Origin: Glaciozyma antarctica PI12 | Taxonomy: Eukaryota; Basidiomycota; Microbotryomycetes; Kriegeriales; Camptobasidiaceae | Direction of reading: 5' to 3' | DNA length: 64,000 nt | NCBI GenBank assembly: GCA_002917775.1 | Contig: KZ627155.1 | Span: 701,896-765,895 of the forward strand | In this document: positions 44,111-56,207 of the stretch, piece after piece | Layout of the letters: each line of letters opens with the position of its first letter | Position numbering within the stretch: the stretch's first letter is position 1 | Program-made: the position numbers and the translations under genes | Notes under the pieces: generated by a model | The model's database searches: none | Seen by the model: the letters and a program-made list of their open reading frames with translations, nothing else | Told to the model about the DNA's origin: nothing

Positions 44111-44967
44111 GGTGGCGAAGAGGTGAGGGAGAGGAGCGGCGAAGGAGGGGTGGAGGAGTGGATAGTGCGGAGTTAGACCTGCGAAGGGAGACAATAAAGT
44201 CAGTTCAGCTGTGTCCGTGCTCGCAATGTCACTACTAGTGCGTCTGCTTAGCTCTGCATGAGAGGCTGGAGAGAGACACGGCAGGGCACTTAGGTCCACT
44301 CCAACGCCATCCGATGAGAAAGAGCGCAGCTCCTCGCGATGAAGCGCTCCCCCCAGCGCTTGGAACCAGCACCATCCAGCACAATCCTTTCCCGTCTCTG
44401 CTGAACAGCTCGCGACCGCCCCCAGGAAGAAACGAAGGGCTTACCTCTCGCGTGTCGGTAGTCTGGTGGGAGCTGCTGGGCGCTAAATGGACCGGGGGAG
44501 CTGCCGTGAGTCGAGACGGTGGGTCTCTGTGGCTACACTTTGATTCGGTTGGGTGGACTTGTGCGAGGGAGGAGAGGGGAGGAGGAAGAGAGGTGAGGAC
44601 GGAGGGAGGAGGGAAAGTGCTCCGGAGGGGATCAACTCTTTGCGACGTCCCACGACAAATCCAGAGGTGGCTCATTTGCCTGCTAAACAGTTGCTCCAGT
44701 AACCTTGAAAGCTTTACAGACCGTATTGAGTTGTTGCGACGAGACACCCAGCTGTTCGACCCAACTCGCCCGGCGACCTCACGAGAGAGGTTCTCTCGGC
44801 CACAACCAGGGACCAGCCTAACTTCCCAAGAGACACCTCTCCAGCCTCTCCAGCAAGTTCAGCAAGCTCGTCGTCCTTGTACCCCAGCAACCGCGAACCT
44901 CTCTCTCCGCCCCCCCGCATCGCTCTCCTCTCTCCCAACCTCGCTCTCGACATCCCTCAAGTCGACT
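44111..44967. promoter_or_regulatory. Divergent intergenic region (SNU66 / SEY1)
   Basis: About 860 bases lie between divergent starts. They probably contain both promoters and 5' UTR introns: GT-AG pairs of normal spacing are present just upstream of the SNU66 ATG. No coding signal was recognised. Confidence 0.4.
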
Positions 44968-47900
44968 ATGGCGCAGGTACTCGAGCAGCTGAGCTCAGCT
45001 GCTTCAGCTGCGGTAGATGGAGTGTCTCAGATCAGCCAGGACGCGAAGCTACAAGTTGGTGAGTTGTCGTCGGAAGTTGGGCTTGGGGTGGGGGCGACGG
45101 GCCCTGCAGGAGCTACACGGGCAGCAGAAAGGACAGTCGATGTAGGGGATGATGACTGCTGTACCAAGGCGCTCCTTCTGGAGGCTACAGCCCCACTGTC
45201 CTCCCTCGGAGCTCTCGCCCAGCGCGTCACCACTCTGTCAGTGCGGCAGCGGAGGGGGGGACACTGCGGCAAAGAGCAGCGCCGGAGCAGTGGGTAGCTG
45301 TTCACCCTGCAGCAGCAGTGCGGGACCTCTCCTTCCTTTGCTTGTTGCTCTCCACCGAGCTTCGCGTGCTCTCCCCACAACTTGCGCCAGCTGCAAATCA
45401 TTCACTAACGACCCTCCTTCCCACAGTCGATGAGAACCAGGAATTCACGTGCGTTCCTCTTCTTCAATTCACCTCTCGGTACGCCACTGACCTCCCTGCA
45501 CCGACGACAGCAAGGACCTCGATGCGCACATGAAGTCGTGGGATCTGCTCGACAAGGGCTTCTCTTACGATGTCGTGGCCGTCTTTGGTTCCCAATCCAC
45601 TGGAAAGAGTGCGTCCTGAGCTGCGTGCGTGAGGGGAGAAGAGCTAACGCCGTTCGCGTGCAGGTACTCTCCTCAACCGACTGTTCGGGACCAAGTTCGA
45701 CGTTATGAACGAGACAGAGCGAAGGCAGACTACGAAGGGTGAGCGAATGTTGGAATCTAGTGGCGAGGTCTGGAGCTGATGATGCTCGTGAACAGGAATT
45801 TGGATGTCCAAGGGGGAGGACATGAGCGTTCTCGTCTTGGACGTCGAGGGAACGGACGGTCGCGAGCGTGGCGAGGACCAGGTGCGTTCATTCCTCCCCT
45901 ATTATGCATTCTCGCTCAACTGTCTCGATGCAGGACTTTGAGCGAAAGTCGGCTCTCTTCTCCATCGCAGTCTCGGAGGTCCTCATCGTCAACATCTGGG
46001 AGCACCAAGTCGGACTCTACCAGGGCGCCAACATGGGTCTCCTCAAGACCGTTTTCGAAGTCAACCTTGCCTTGTTCCTCGCAGCGAAAGACAAGGGCAA
46101 GATCGTCGGAACGTGCGTCGTCGCGACTCTCTACCCGCCTCCAGGCTGACGCTCCTCGCAGCGCGCAAGACAAGACTCTCCTCCTCTTCGTCATTCGCGA
46201 CCATATCGGCGCGACTCCTCTTGCGAACCTCCAAGCGACGCTCACAGCCGACCTCAACCGCCTCTGGGGTGGCCTTTCCAAGCCTGCCGGCCTCGAGGAC
46301 TGCGTCATCACGACCTTCTTCGACCTCGGCTTCGTTACTCTCCCGCACAAGCTGCTCCAGCCTGAGCTCTTCGAGACCGAGGTTAGGAGCCTGAGGAGGC
46401 GATTCGTCGACTCCAAGGACCCCGATTACGTCTTCCAACCCAAGTATCACAAGCGGATTCCAGCGGATGGGATCTCCCAGTACATGGGAACGATCTGGGT
46501 ACGCCGCTCCTAGTGTCATTCACTTGAGCGTGAGCAGCTAACGACCTTTGCAGGACGCCGTCGTGACGAACAAGGACCTCGATCTCCCGACTCAGCAGGA
46601 GCTCCGTCGCGACGAGTTCCGTTGCGACGAGATTGCCACCGTCGCCTTTGTCGCCTTCCTCGAAGTCGCCAAGTCGTTCGGTACCTCCTCCGGAACAGGC
46701 AAGATCGTCAAGGGACTCGGAGCCGCCATGGAGGCCGCCCGCGCCGGAGCTCTCGGTGCGTTCCAGTCTCTCCTTGCCTATCGAGTCTGACTCACTCGAT
46801 TGTCGCAGTGACCTTCGATACCGCCGCCTCGCGCTACCACTCGGGCGTCTACACTCGCAAGCGCGTCGAACTCAACGCCAAGCTCAACGCCGCTCTCTCG
46901 CCGTACTTCCTCTCTCAGCTCAAGAACCTCCACAAGTCCGTTCTCAAAGAGTTCCGCAAGTCGATTCAAGACGGTCTCAAGGGCGAGGGCTACGACTTCG
47001 CGCTCGTCGTCAAGGAGACGAGGGAGAAGGCCGAGAACGACTTTGTCAAGGGCGCGAAGGAGGTCACGCTGGAAGATACGGAGTGGAGCTACGAGGAGAG
47101 CTTGGGGCAGCTCAAGGACGACATGGAGGCGATTGCGGATTTGCTGAGGGTTGAGGAGACGAAGAAGATGGTCGCGGCGATCGAGGTGCGTTGAGCTGTG
47201 GTGCGGTGCGAGGGTCTGGCTGATGTATTTGGCGCGCAGAGGAACATCAAGAAGCAGGTTAGCGAGACGGTCGAGCTCAGCTTGAACAAGCCTTCGTCGG
47301 ACATGTGGGATAAGATCTTGTCGACGTTCAAGGATGCGCTGTCCAAGGCCGAGTCGGCGTACATTCGCAAGGCCACTAGTGCGTCCTTTCACTGTCCTCA
47401 ACTCGCACACCGGCTTACCCACTCGCAGGCTTCAACTGCACGACCGAGGAGAACGACGAGGCGCTCACGCTGCTGCGAAAGCGCTCCTGGCTTGCCGTGC
47501 GGGCCAAGATCGACGAACAGACGGCCGAATCGGTCATGCTCGTCAAGCTCAAGCTCGTCTTCGAGGACCGCTTCCGCTACGACGACGAGGGGATCCCCAG
47601 GGTGTGGAAGCCTGACGATGATATCGATGCGATTTTCAAGAAGGCCAAGGACCACGTTCGTGCCTTCTCTCCACCTCCTTGAGCTCTCCCTGACGCCTCA
47701 CGATTACTGCAGGTCCTCTCCCTCATCCCACTCTACTCCCGCATCGCCCCCTCCGACCTTGCCAACACCTTCACCCTCCCCTCCTCCGTCGATTCAAACG
47801 ACCTCGAGAACCCCGAGTTCGACTTCCCCGCCACGCTCATCATTCTCACCGAGTCGAAAGCCGACGACCTCTCCGCGCGCTTCAGGCGCGAAGCAGATGC

Positions 47901-48381
47901 GTACTACCTCGAGGCGAAGCGCAGCATGGTCAGCAGTATCTCGCAGATCCCGTATTGGATGTATGGCGTTCTGGCCGTCCTTGGATGGAACGAGTTTATT
48001 GCCGTCATTCGGAGCCCGGTGTACTTTACCGTCTTGCTGCTGGTGGCGGCGGCGGCGTACGTCGTTCTGCAGCTCAACATGGTGCGTTCTTTCGTCGTTT
48101 TTTGCGTCGGAGCGATGGCTGACGTACTGGCGTACGCAGGGAGGGCCAGTCTTTGCGGTTGTCAAAGGCGTGGCGAACGAAGTGATCCGCACGGTCAACG
48201 AGCAGCTGCATAGTGCGTCCTCGCTGCCGCCTCGCTTCGTCGGGCGATGCTGACTCTCATTCTCGCAGGCTACTTTGCGGCGCAGACGGTGGAGCAGCAC
48301 GTCGAGCGGAATCACACTGCGCCTCATCGCGCGAGGCCGCAGCGCGACGATATCGAGCTCGAGGAGAAGAAGTCGCAGTGA
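44968..48381 (+). CDS. SEY1: Sey1/RHD3/atlastin-type dynamin-like GTPase of the ER
   Basis: Sey1 drives homotypic fusion of ER tubules. The start is the ATG at 44968 ([13 protein letters not shown]). A 369-nt first intron (45059-45427) and a 22-nt exon (45428-45449, VDENQEFT) follow; the other introns are ~50-60 nt. GTPase motifs are complete: P-loop GSQSTGKST, switch I RRQTTKG, G3 [15 protein letters not shown] and G4 VIRDH. The helical middle domain follows ([20 protein letters not shown], then [18 protein letters not shown]). Two hydrophobic segments form the membrane hairpin ([35 protein letters not shown]). The cytosolic tail has an amphipathic helix ([20 protein letters not shown]) and ends ELEEKKSQ at the TGA at 48379-48381. 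The length matches fungal Sey1. Confidence 0.96.
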
Positions 48382-48462
48382 TGATACAGATGGGCCTTTT
48401 TGATGAATACGAAAGCTTTACAGGATTCGTTCCACCTCTCTGCTCCATTCCTCGTTCTCTCA

Positions 48463-49262
48463 TCATGGCAGCCTCAGCATATCACGCATCGACGCGTTCA
48501 ACGCTGCGGTCCTGGGATCGTGGCTCCTCGGATCCGGTCCTCGCGGAAGCTCCAGTCCTTTGTGAGTGTTCGTCTGGCGGTAGAGCTTCGCGGGCAGTGG
48601 CTTCCCCATCCTGTGCGACGATTAATGCGCGGTGAGCTTTGCGAAGAGAGGAGGGAGGGAGGGGAGAACGCACTTGCAGAGGTCGCAGGTGCACGGCCTG
48701 GGTCCCGACCCGTGGTGATCGCAGCCGAACGTAGCCAGCGCATCGCTTCCACAGCAGCTGCACCTGCAACTCCTTCGTTAGCAAGCAGAAGTCCCCCCTC
48801 CCTCGCTCGCGACGCACCTGAATCCTTTGAGGGCCCAATCCTCAAACATCTTCTCCAGGTCGCGTCCAAAGGTCGTCTCGAACTTGGTCTTCATCTCGGC
48901 CTGCTCCTCGCAAAATATGTTCCCCCATCCCAGCTCGTTGCCCTCCCCATCGGTCCCTTCCCAAGTGATGAGCTCGAGCGCGCCAAAATGGAAGCCTCCG
49001 TCGTCCTGCTTGCGGTGCTTATTGTACCACTCTGAGCCACTGGGGATTGGAGGCGCGACACAGCTTGTCTTGTGAGTTGGCCAAGCGAGCTGCTGGCAGG
49101 TGGTGCTCTGTAGCACGCGCGTCCGCAAGTTGAGAAGGGGAGCGAGAGGAGAGCGCACGCAGTAGAGAGTGTGGCACTTGACGCAGCGTTTGAGAACTTG
49201 GCAGTCTGAGCAGAGGTCTTGCTGCAACGGAAGCAGCAGGGCGCAAAGTCGGGGGAGGTCAT
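48463..49262 (-). CDS. MYND zinc-finger protein (unknown function)
   Basis: The zinc finger reads CSDCQVLKRCVKCHTLYC, then across a GTGCGC-CAG intron STTCQQLAWPTHKTSC, a MYND pattern with the usual final C-x3-C-x7-H-x3-C part. It continues with GSEWYNKHRKQDDGGFHFGA and LEKMFEDWALKGF. A second Cys/His cluster lies in the penultimate exon (RCSCCGSDALATFGCDHHGS, then PCTCDLC), and the last exon ends LNASMRDMLRLP at 48463. The ATG at 49262 (MTSPDFAPCCFRCSK) supplies the expected first CxxC, but it is one base out of frame with the rest, so a frame error or missed exon lies between about 49190 and 49235. MYND domains mediate protein contacts. The role of this protein is unknown. Confidence 0.75.
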
Positions 49263-49711
49263 CGCGGCGGATGGGAGGGAGCGAGATCTGGCGTCGGACT
49301 TTTTTGCGTCTCGGAGTCCGTTTTGTTTTTTCGCTGTTCCTTATGAAAGTCTCTCCTGACCAGCTTTGGCCAGCTCCTAAAAGCAATCAGCAGCCTTCCT
49401 CAGGAAACCGGAGAAGAAATCGGTTCGAGAAGAGGTACATAGTAAGTAGTAAGCGTTCGAAGTAGCAGCTCCCAAGCGTCTCATCTGGGGGCAGATTGAG
49501 AGGTTGCTCTTCCCACCGTTGCCTTGAACCAGAAGGTAAGCAAACCACGCCGTGCAGTACAGCTGCTCCTAGGGACCACGGCTGACCTCTCTCCTCTGCT
49601 TCTTCCCTCTCCCTCGCCCTCGAATCCGCCGCCTTGAACGATTTTCGCCACTCCTCGATCCGCTCCATCCCACGCCCTCTCTCGCCCTCTCTCTCCCTCC
49701 GACAGTCCAAT
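49263..49711. promoter_or_regulatory. Divergent intergenic region (MYND gene / RPS27)
   Basis: About 450 bases with pyrimidine-rich tracts (CTCTCTC, about 49580-49705) just upstream of RPS27, as is common for ribosomal protein genes. No gene was recognised. Confidence 0.5.
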
Positions 49712-50386
49712 ATGGTGAGCGCAGTTTTCAGTACACTCGGCAGATCGGGCGCACACCGGGGAGACTCTGGAGGATCGGGGGAAGGAGGGGAGGAAGGGAT
49801 TACGCGAGCAGGGGGAACCGATGGCAGAATTTTCCTCGATGGGACGGTGGCGGCGAGGGCGGTGGATTGGGAGAGCGCTGGACAGCACACGCTCGTTGGT
49901 TGGGATGCTGTGCGGGACCTGTGGAGGCCTCACGTGCGGAGGGGCACCCTCTGTTCCTACCCGGTGTAACCAGGCCAGGCACTCGGATCAGGCAGCTAAC
50001 GATCTCGTTCCTCTGTGCAGTCGCTCGCCATTGACCTCCTCAACCCTTCGGCCGCCGTCACCGAGCAGACCCACAAGCTCAAGAGGCTCGTACAGTCGCC
50101 CAACTCGTACTTCATGGATGTCAAGTGTCCCGGTACGCTACGCCACTCGCCCTGAGCTCTTCCCGGATCACAAGCTGACGTGCCTGTGCCTTAGGATGCT
50201 TCAACATCACCACCGTCTTCTCCCACGCCCAGACTGTCGTCCTCTGCGGCTCCTGCTCCACCGTCCTTTGCCAACCTACCGGAGGCAAGGCCCGTCTCAC
50301 TGAGGGTGCGTCTCTCGTTCATCGCTCCTCGTTTCCCTATTCTAATCAAGCGCATCGCAGGCTGCTCTTTCAGGAAAAAGAACTAG
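49712..50386 (+). CDS. RPS27: 40S ribosomal protein eS27 (Rps27)
   Basis: eS27 is a zinc-binding protein of the small ribosomal subunit. Exon 1 is the ATG alone (49712-49714), followed by a 306-nt intron (49715-50020). Exons 50021-50132, 50195-50305 and 50361-50386 complete 83 aa. The sequence is diagnostic: [20 protein letters not shown], the zinc ribbon [40 protein letters not shown] and the end CSFRKKN. Placing the intron right after the start codon is typical of ribosomal protein genes, where the long first intron may carry regulatory signals. I looked for C/D or H/ACA snoRNA boxes in the intron and saw none that convinced me. Confidence 0.97.
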
Positions 50387-50907
50387 ACGTTCCCCTTCCC
50401 CCTCTTTCGACCCCGACGCATTACCCATCCCTTTCGGTCTCGCCATACCCCTTCATCTCTCTCCGACCCCTTTCCACCGCAACCTCCTCCAGCAATCCCC
50501 AACCCCCCCACTCCTCTCGACCCCCCATTCTCTTATCAACTTCCGGCAACAGGGCGTTTCGAGGAGGACGGAGAGTGGGAGGAGAAGAGTGCCGGAAAGG
50601 GTGGGAGGACGGAGAGGTGTGAGGATGTGGAATTGATATTGGGAGCGGTGGGACTATGACCTTATGGCGTGGGATGCGCTTCAGGAGAGGTGCGGCACGT
50701 ACGAACGACGTGTGCGCCGGAGTCGTGTGCTCGAGCAGCTTCTGCCAGCTCCATCCTGGCCATCCATGGACTCTGATTCTCACACGTTCACGCGTTCACG
50801 CTTTAAAGTCCTTTGCCCGATCCGCCTGCGCGTTGACCCAAATCGCGGAACGCGCCACTCGACGCCTCTCTTCCTCCCTCACTCGATCCGCACCTCGTCC
50901 TCCAACA
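50387..50907. other. Intergenic, RPS27 3' region and promoter of the next gene
   Basis: About 520 bases, very pyrimidine-rich at first (50390-50530). No gene was recognised. Confidence 0.4.
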
Positions 50908-51588
50908 ATGGCCCTGCCCCCAACCCCGTCCTCCTCTCTCCTCCGCACTCTCCAAGCCTTCACGAAAGCCCAAGAGACGCGCCACTCCCTCTCGACCGAG
51001 CTCGACTACGCTCTCTCAGCCTATCTCTCCTCCCCCGTCACTCCCTCCCTCCCCTCCCCAGCCTCTAGTACGCCCCCTCCTCACCCCTCCAACGCTCACA
51101 CTAACGCTCCCAGGCTCCACTTGCGCGACCGAGGCGATCCGTCCTCCGAACGAAGCGGAGCTGAGCGAGGTGATTCGTATCGGTTTCACGGGGTTGATGG
51201 AGGTTAGGACGGAGGTGGAAGTGCTGGAGGAAGTGTTGCGCGGGGTATGGGGGCGGGAGGATCTGGCGAAAGTGGTGGGGAGGGTGGAGGAGCTCGAGGG
51301 AGAGCGATTGAAGGAGGTGAGTGTGTCGTGCGTGTAGAGAGGAGGAGCTGATGAGGGACAGACGGTACGGAGGGATCAGCTGAGGAGGTTGGCGGTGCTG
51401 GAGCCTGGGGAGGACTTTAGAGAGGCGATTGCGGAGGTGGAGCGGAGGTGGGTTGGTTCTTGCGACGCAGGGTGAGGAGGTGCTGATGGTTTGGGAACAG
51501 ACGGCAGGAGCTGGCGATGAAGATCAATGAGGAGTCGGAGGAGATCAAGGCCGAGATTGCGGAGCTCATGCTGGCCGACGAAGCGTGA
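50908..51588 (+). CDS. REX1B-like small helical protein
   Basis: The start is the ATG at 50908 (MALPPTPSSSLLRTLQAF). Introns after LPSPAS, after GERLKE and after EVERR are 45-60 nt and keep the frame. The stop is at 51586-51588, giving about 155 aa. The pattern LLRTLQAFTKAQETRHSLS, ELDYALSAYLSS, then SEVIRIGFTGLMEVRTEVEV and EDLAKVVGRVEELEGERLKE resembles the REX1B (required for excision 1-B) family: a helical region around a YLxS motif followed by a regular coiled coil. REX1B was linked to DNA repair in Chlamydomonas, and its biochemical role is unclear. The assignment rests on motif pattern only; a generic coiled-coil protein is the alternative. Confidence 0.6.
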
Positions 51589-51739
51589 GCGGATGGAGCT
51601 GTGCACGTCGCGTCGCAGGCCGCGCGCAGAGAGAGATGGAAGGGCGGGCTTCTCGAGGAGTGGGAGCAAGTACATATAGCTTGCTTTCAAGGACCAACAT
51701 GGTGTACAAAAAGGAGGAGAGAGGCCGCAGAATGAACGG

Positions 51740-54700
51740 TCACTCGATCGTCTGCGCCGAACTGGTCGAGAGCGTCGAGTCGGTGTGGTGAGGGCAGGTG
51801 GGGAGAATAGGGAGAGTGGAGGCGCGCTTTGGGGAGGACGACCGAGCAGGAGTGCTGGACCGCACGATGGTCGCCACGCGACTGATGCCAGTCTTCTCTC
51901 GTCGAGCTTTCGCTGCGCGAATGTCGGCGCGCTCTTGTGCGAGATGAACTGGAAAGTGTCGTTAGCAGTGGTTCGAGAGAAGCAGGGCTGAGGGCGTACT
52001 GTGGTCCGTGATAAAGTTGACTGAAGAAGGAGGTTTAGTGATTGAGCGAAGAACGTGAGGCTTGCGAAGGACTCACTGGCTGCTCTAGGACCGTGCTCCG
52101 CCCTGATCCGCTCGCCAATGTCCTCGGCCTTCTGCTTCATAATACGATCAGTCGCTACAAACGCAGGGAGTCAGCGTGTTACGCGGCAAAGAACGACTCG
52201 GCGTACTGGCAATCTTGAACGCGGCCGACAGATCCTTCGCAGAGAGCGTTTCTACGCGAACGCCGCAACCGAGCTTCTGGACACGCGATGCCCAGAGGTA
52301 CTGGTCGCCGAAGCTGTAGTGCGAGTGCGTTAGGCGTGGAAGAATCGGTCGCAGAACGACGCGACGCACAAGGGATGGATGAGAGTCGGGAGTCCTGCGC
52401 GCAGCGAAGCTCCGGTCGTTCCCGCTCCTCCATGGTGGCACGCAGCGTCGATGAGAGGAAAGAGACTGATCGGTCGAGAGTAGTTAGCGAGAATACCGCA
52501 ATGCAACGAAGACGACTCACCGGTCGTGTGCGATCGAAGGCACGGAAAAGATCTCCTCTGGCAATTCGACGTCTTCCTTCACCTTGTCCAGGCGATCCGA
52601 CCAGCCCTTGGAAAGGATGACTCGCACGTCGGCATCGATAACAGCCTTCACGACTGCTTTCGTTACGGCGGTGGAATCAGGAACCTGCGGAGGAGGACTC
52701 AGTGCCAAACTCGCTATGCTCCTTGAGCGCTCGGTGACGAGACTCACGACGATGCTGCCGAATCCGACGTAAACGACCGACTTGCCGTTGTCGCGAGCCT
52801 TCTGGATGAACTCAGTAAGCCCTGCGGGTGGGTCCCAGACCTTGTCCGGCGGGTCGTCGAGGAACCAGTAGCCTTCGAGCGAAGAAATTCTGCGTTAGCG
52901 AGGAGCAACGAAGTCGATAACAAAGCGAGACGCACCCGAGATGAAAATGTGGTCCTTCCAGTCGTTTGGCTTGGGCAGAACGGCCGACGAAAAGTTGTCT
53001 GAGTGCGACGGCGTCAGACGTCTCCACCAAGGCGAGCGAAACGGAGACTGACAGATGAAGGGAACACGACTCTGACCCATCTTGTTGAGACTCGTAGGCG
53101 AGAGCTTCAGGTTGTTCTTTCTAAAGCGGTTGACTTGCCCTGCTGTCGCCTTCCACATCTGCGCATGCCCTCAGTTCCGGTCGCAGGGAGCAAAAAAGCG
53201 ACAACGTACCACTGAGTCAAAGATTGAGTAGCTCAGAAGGTTGTAGGTCGCTCCAAGCTCCGTCGATGCGCCAAAGGCATGAGGGTACGTCGCAGTCGAC
53301 CTGCGAAGACTATCGTCAGCCAATCCCTAGAACGGTTACGGTGAAGCTCGCGACGACGCACGTCCAGGGCATCGTGAATGCACGGAAGTAGGGAATTCCG
53401 AGCGCTTCAGCGACGTGAATGCCAGCCATGGTCGATGGGCTTTCGATAAGGACGTCGGCTTCCTGAGCTGCAGCCCAGCACTCCTCGAACTGGAGAGAAG
53501 CAAGCGAGTGAGCTGTGTCGCACGGGGAAGCTGGAGAAAAGCGCACCAGAGTATCGAGCCAGTGTCGGAAGTGGCCCAACGACTCGCGGAAGAAGCCAGG
53601 AGAGAACTGAGAGCAGGATGGCGTTAGCTTCGACCGGGGGAGGGGGGGACGAGAGCACTGCGACTCACCATCTTGTGCTCGACCGACAGCTTCATCAGCG
53701 CCGCAGGGTCTCCTCCAATCTCCTTGTAGCCGATACCATAGCCTTCGACCCAAGCGCGGTACTCGGGGTGTGAAGCGATAGTGACGCTGCGTCTCGAGTC
53801 AGTGCGGTTAGCAGGAGAGAGGAGAGCGACTCACCGATTTCCTTCCTTCATGAGCTCGAGTCCAAGAGCGATGTAGGGCTGAACGTCTCCTCGCGAGCCG
53901 ATGGCCATGCAGACGAAGTGCTGGCCCGTGACGGTCCTGCTTCCGCTGGATCCGATGATGGTAAAGGGAGTCTTTGCTGCTCCGGCGGGCATGATAACGT
54001 CCGCGACGATCTTCAGACCGAGCACCTCGGTGTGATCTGGATGCGCCTCGAAGCTACCTCGAAGTGGACGCATGAAGTACGGCCTTCCAGCCGCCGTCGA
54101 CGATGTAGGGGAGCTGGGAGTGGGGCTGGTCGGGGCGGAAGACTCAGTCGAGATCGAGAGCTGCTTCAAGGCTTTGGCGGCGAGAGCGGCTTCCTTGAGC
54201 TTGAGGATCACTTCGTCGCGCAGCTTCTTGGAGAGGAAGTCGAGACGGACGTCGGCGGAGCCATGGACCTGCGCCAGGCGAATCAGCTGCGTTGAACAAT
54301 CGAGAAGCCAGAAAACGAACCTGGATAGCGAGACCGAAAATGCGGAATCCGAACGCTCTGACCGGAACAGCGTCGTCCACGTCGACCAGCGGGATGCGAA
54401 GCTTGAAGTCCGCGACAACGATACCCTTGCGCCAGAAGCACAAGAAGATGCTGCTGATGACGAGAGATCCCCACGTTGGCAGGCTTCGCACGAGCTCACA
54501 GCTCGGAACGACTAGTCGGAGCAAGGAGGCGTCAGTCGTCGAAGTCATGCGAGGGGAGAAAGCGACTGACCGTAGAGATCCGCAGGTCGGTCGTGAAGGG
54601 CGAACATACGAACGAACTGAGCTGCAAGACCCTTGTCCTGCGAGATCTCCTTGTGGAACTCGACGTCGCTTGCGCGGGCAGCGCTGTCGATCTCGAGGAT

Positions 54701-56207
54701 GGGAGCGACGCCGCCGCAGATAGGGAGAGACTGCGCGAGGTCGACGTACTTCTTGAGGAGGTCGGAGAAGTCGTGACTGCAAAGTGAGGAGTCAGATGAG
54801 GCAGATGCAGCGAGGAGGGCGAGCACGTACTGGGTTTGCAAAAAGCCAAACTCGACGCTCTGCTGCGATGAGCCAGAATCCTCCGACGCGCTGTCGAGAG
54901 CAGCGCCCTCGCCTTCGCGGCGCAGCGCACAAAGTTCGACGTCGAAGTGAAGATAGACTCGGCATGCCAGCGAAGTGTAGGGCTCGATGACGGTCTTGAA
55001 GACGAACTGGAGAGGGAGCGAGAGGCGAAGCTTGTCGGCAGTTGCGCGAAAAGCTGGCGCATCGTCAGCTCGTCGTTAACGAAACAGCTGCTGAGGACTG
55101 ACTGAAGAGAGCAGCCTCGAGGTCGTTCCTCCAACCAATCGCGCTCTCTTCCGTGTCTAGCGTGAAGTGCCGCTTGCGGCCGTCCAGTAGCTCGACGCGA
55201 ACGATGTAGGGCTGAACGAGGGTTCTGCAAAATGGTATTTAGTTTGCGGAAAAGCGCTAGCACTGGAGAAGGACGGACGTGGGGCAGAACGTTCTTGGCG
55301 CTGGAGAGACGGCAGGCGCCGATGGGCTTGTGCAGCCTTCTGCTGCTCTTGTACCAGGACATCGAATCCGACTTGAGCTCGAACCAAGCGCGCCGCTTCT
55401 TCTCGAATCGCCCGGGGTAGTGAATCGTGATGGGACCGCTGCGAATGACCCTGTTGAGCTCCGGCGGAGGAATGTACTGGCGAGAGAGAGCGTGAGCACT
55501 AATGCGGGCCTCATGGTGCGTTCCAAACTCACCGCAAAGATGAAGAGCCGGCGATTAGTGAGAGCAATGATGCCTTTGACGAGGACACCGCGATAGAGAG
55601 CACCTGCAATCGCTTAGTTAGCTCCCCGCCGTCTCCTCCGCGTAACCGCCACGCACCTGGGATCTGCATCACAAACTCCTCCGTATCATCGCTCCAAGGC
55701 CCAAACTCTTGCACCAGCGTCGCGAGCTTAGACGCCTTCGTCCTCTCGAGGTCTAACTCCGGCTCCTCGAAGCTCTCCGGATCGTCCGTGCGCTGGGCCT
55801 GGCTGATCGCAGCGTCGACGCTAGTAGCCCACCTCTCCGTCAGCTATCACTCCTCCTGTACGCTCCAGACTCCAACGCACCTCTCCATGCTGTCCAGAGT
55901 CAGCTCCTTGACCAGATGCTCCCGCTCCCTGACGAGCTTCTTGACCCGCTCGAGCTCGTCCTGGTTGGAGTTGTTGATGTGAGAGCCGCGAGAGGGGTTG
56001 GCATGGTGGTCCTTGTTCTCAGGCTCATAGACGTGATGGGCGGAGGAGGGGAGCTCTGGGACCGAAGAGTCCGGCGTTGGTTCCTCTGACGAGTCCTCGT
56101 CTTCGCTATCGCTGAAGTCGCCATCCGGGTCGTAGGCAGATGCTTCGAGGAGGGAGATGAGGCTTTGGCCTTGTCCGATACGTTCTGGGATCGCGAGGGA
56201 GGCCATC
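51740..56207 (-). CDS. ATG26: Sterol 3-beta-glucosyltransferase (Ugt51/Atg26) with PH and GRAM domains
   Basis: The enzyme moves glucose from UDP-glucose to ergosterol; in some yeasts it also supports pexophagy. The start is the ATG at 56207 ([20 protein letters not shown]). After an acidic, disordered N-terminus come a first GRAM region ([27 protein letters not shown]) and a PH domain ([26 protein letters not shown]-like segment), then a second GRAM ([20 protein letters not shown]). The GT1 glycosyltransferase half follows: [86 protein letters not shown] and the donor-site motif [19 protein letters not shown]. The end is a basic Ser-rich tail to the stop at 51740. It is about 1,200 aa, as expected. 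About fifteen short introns interrupt it. Confidence 0.94.

Noticed and set aside
49715-50020. snoRNA in the RPS27 intron
   Set aside because: No paired C (RTGATGA) and D (CTGA) boxes with flanking complementarity, and no clear ACA hairpin were seen; left only as a test.
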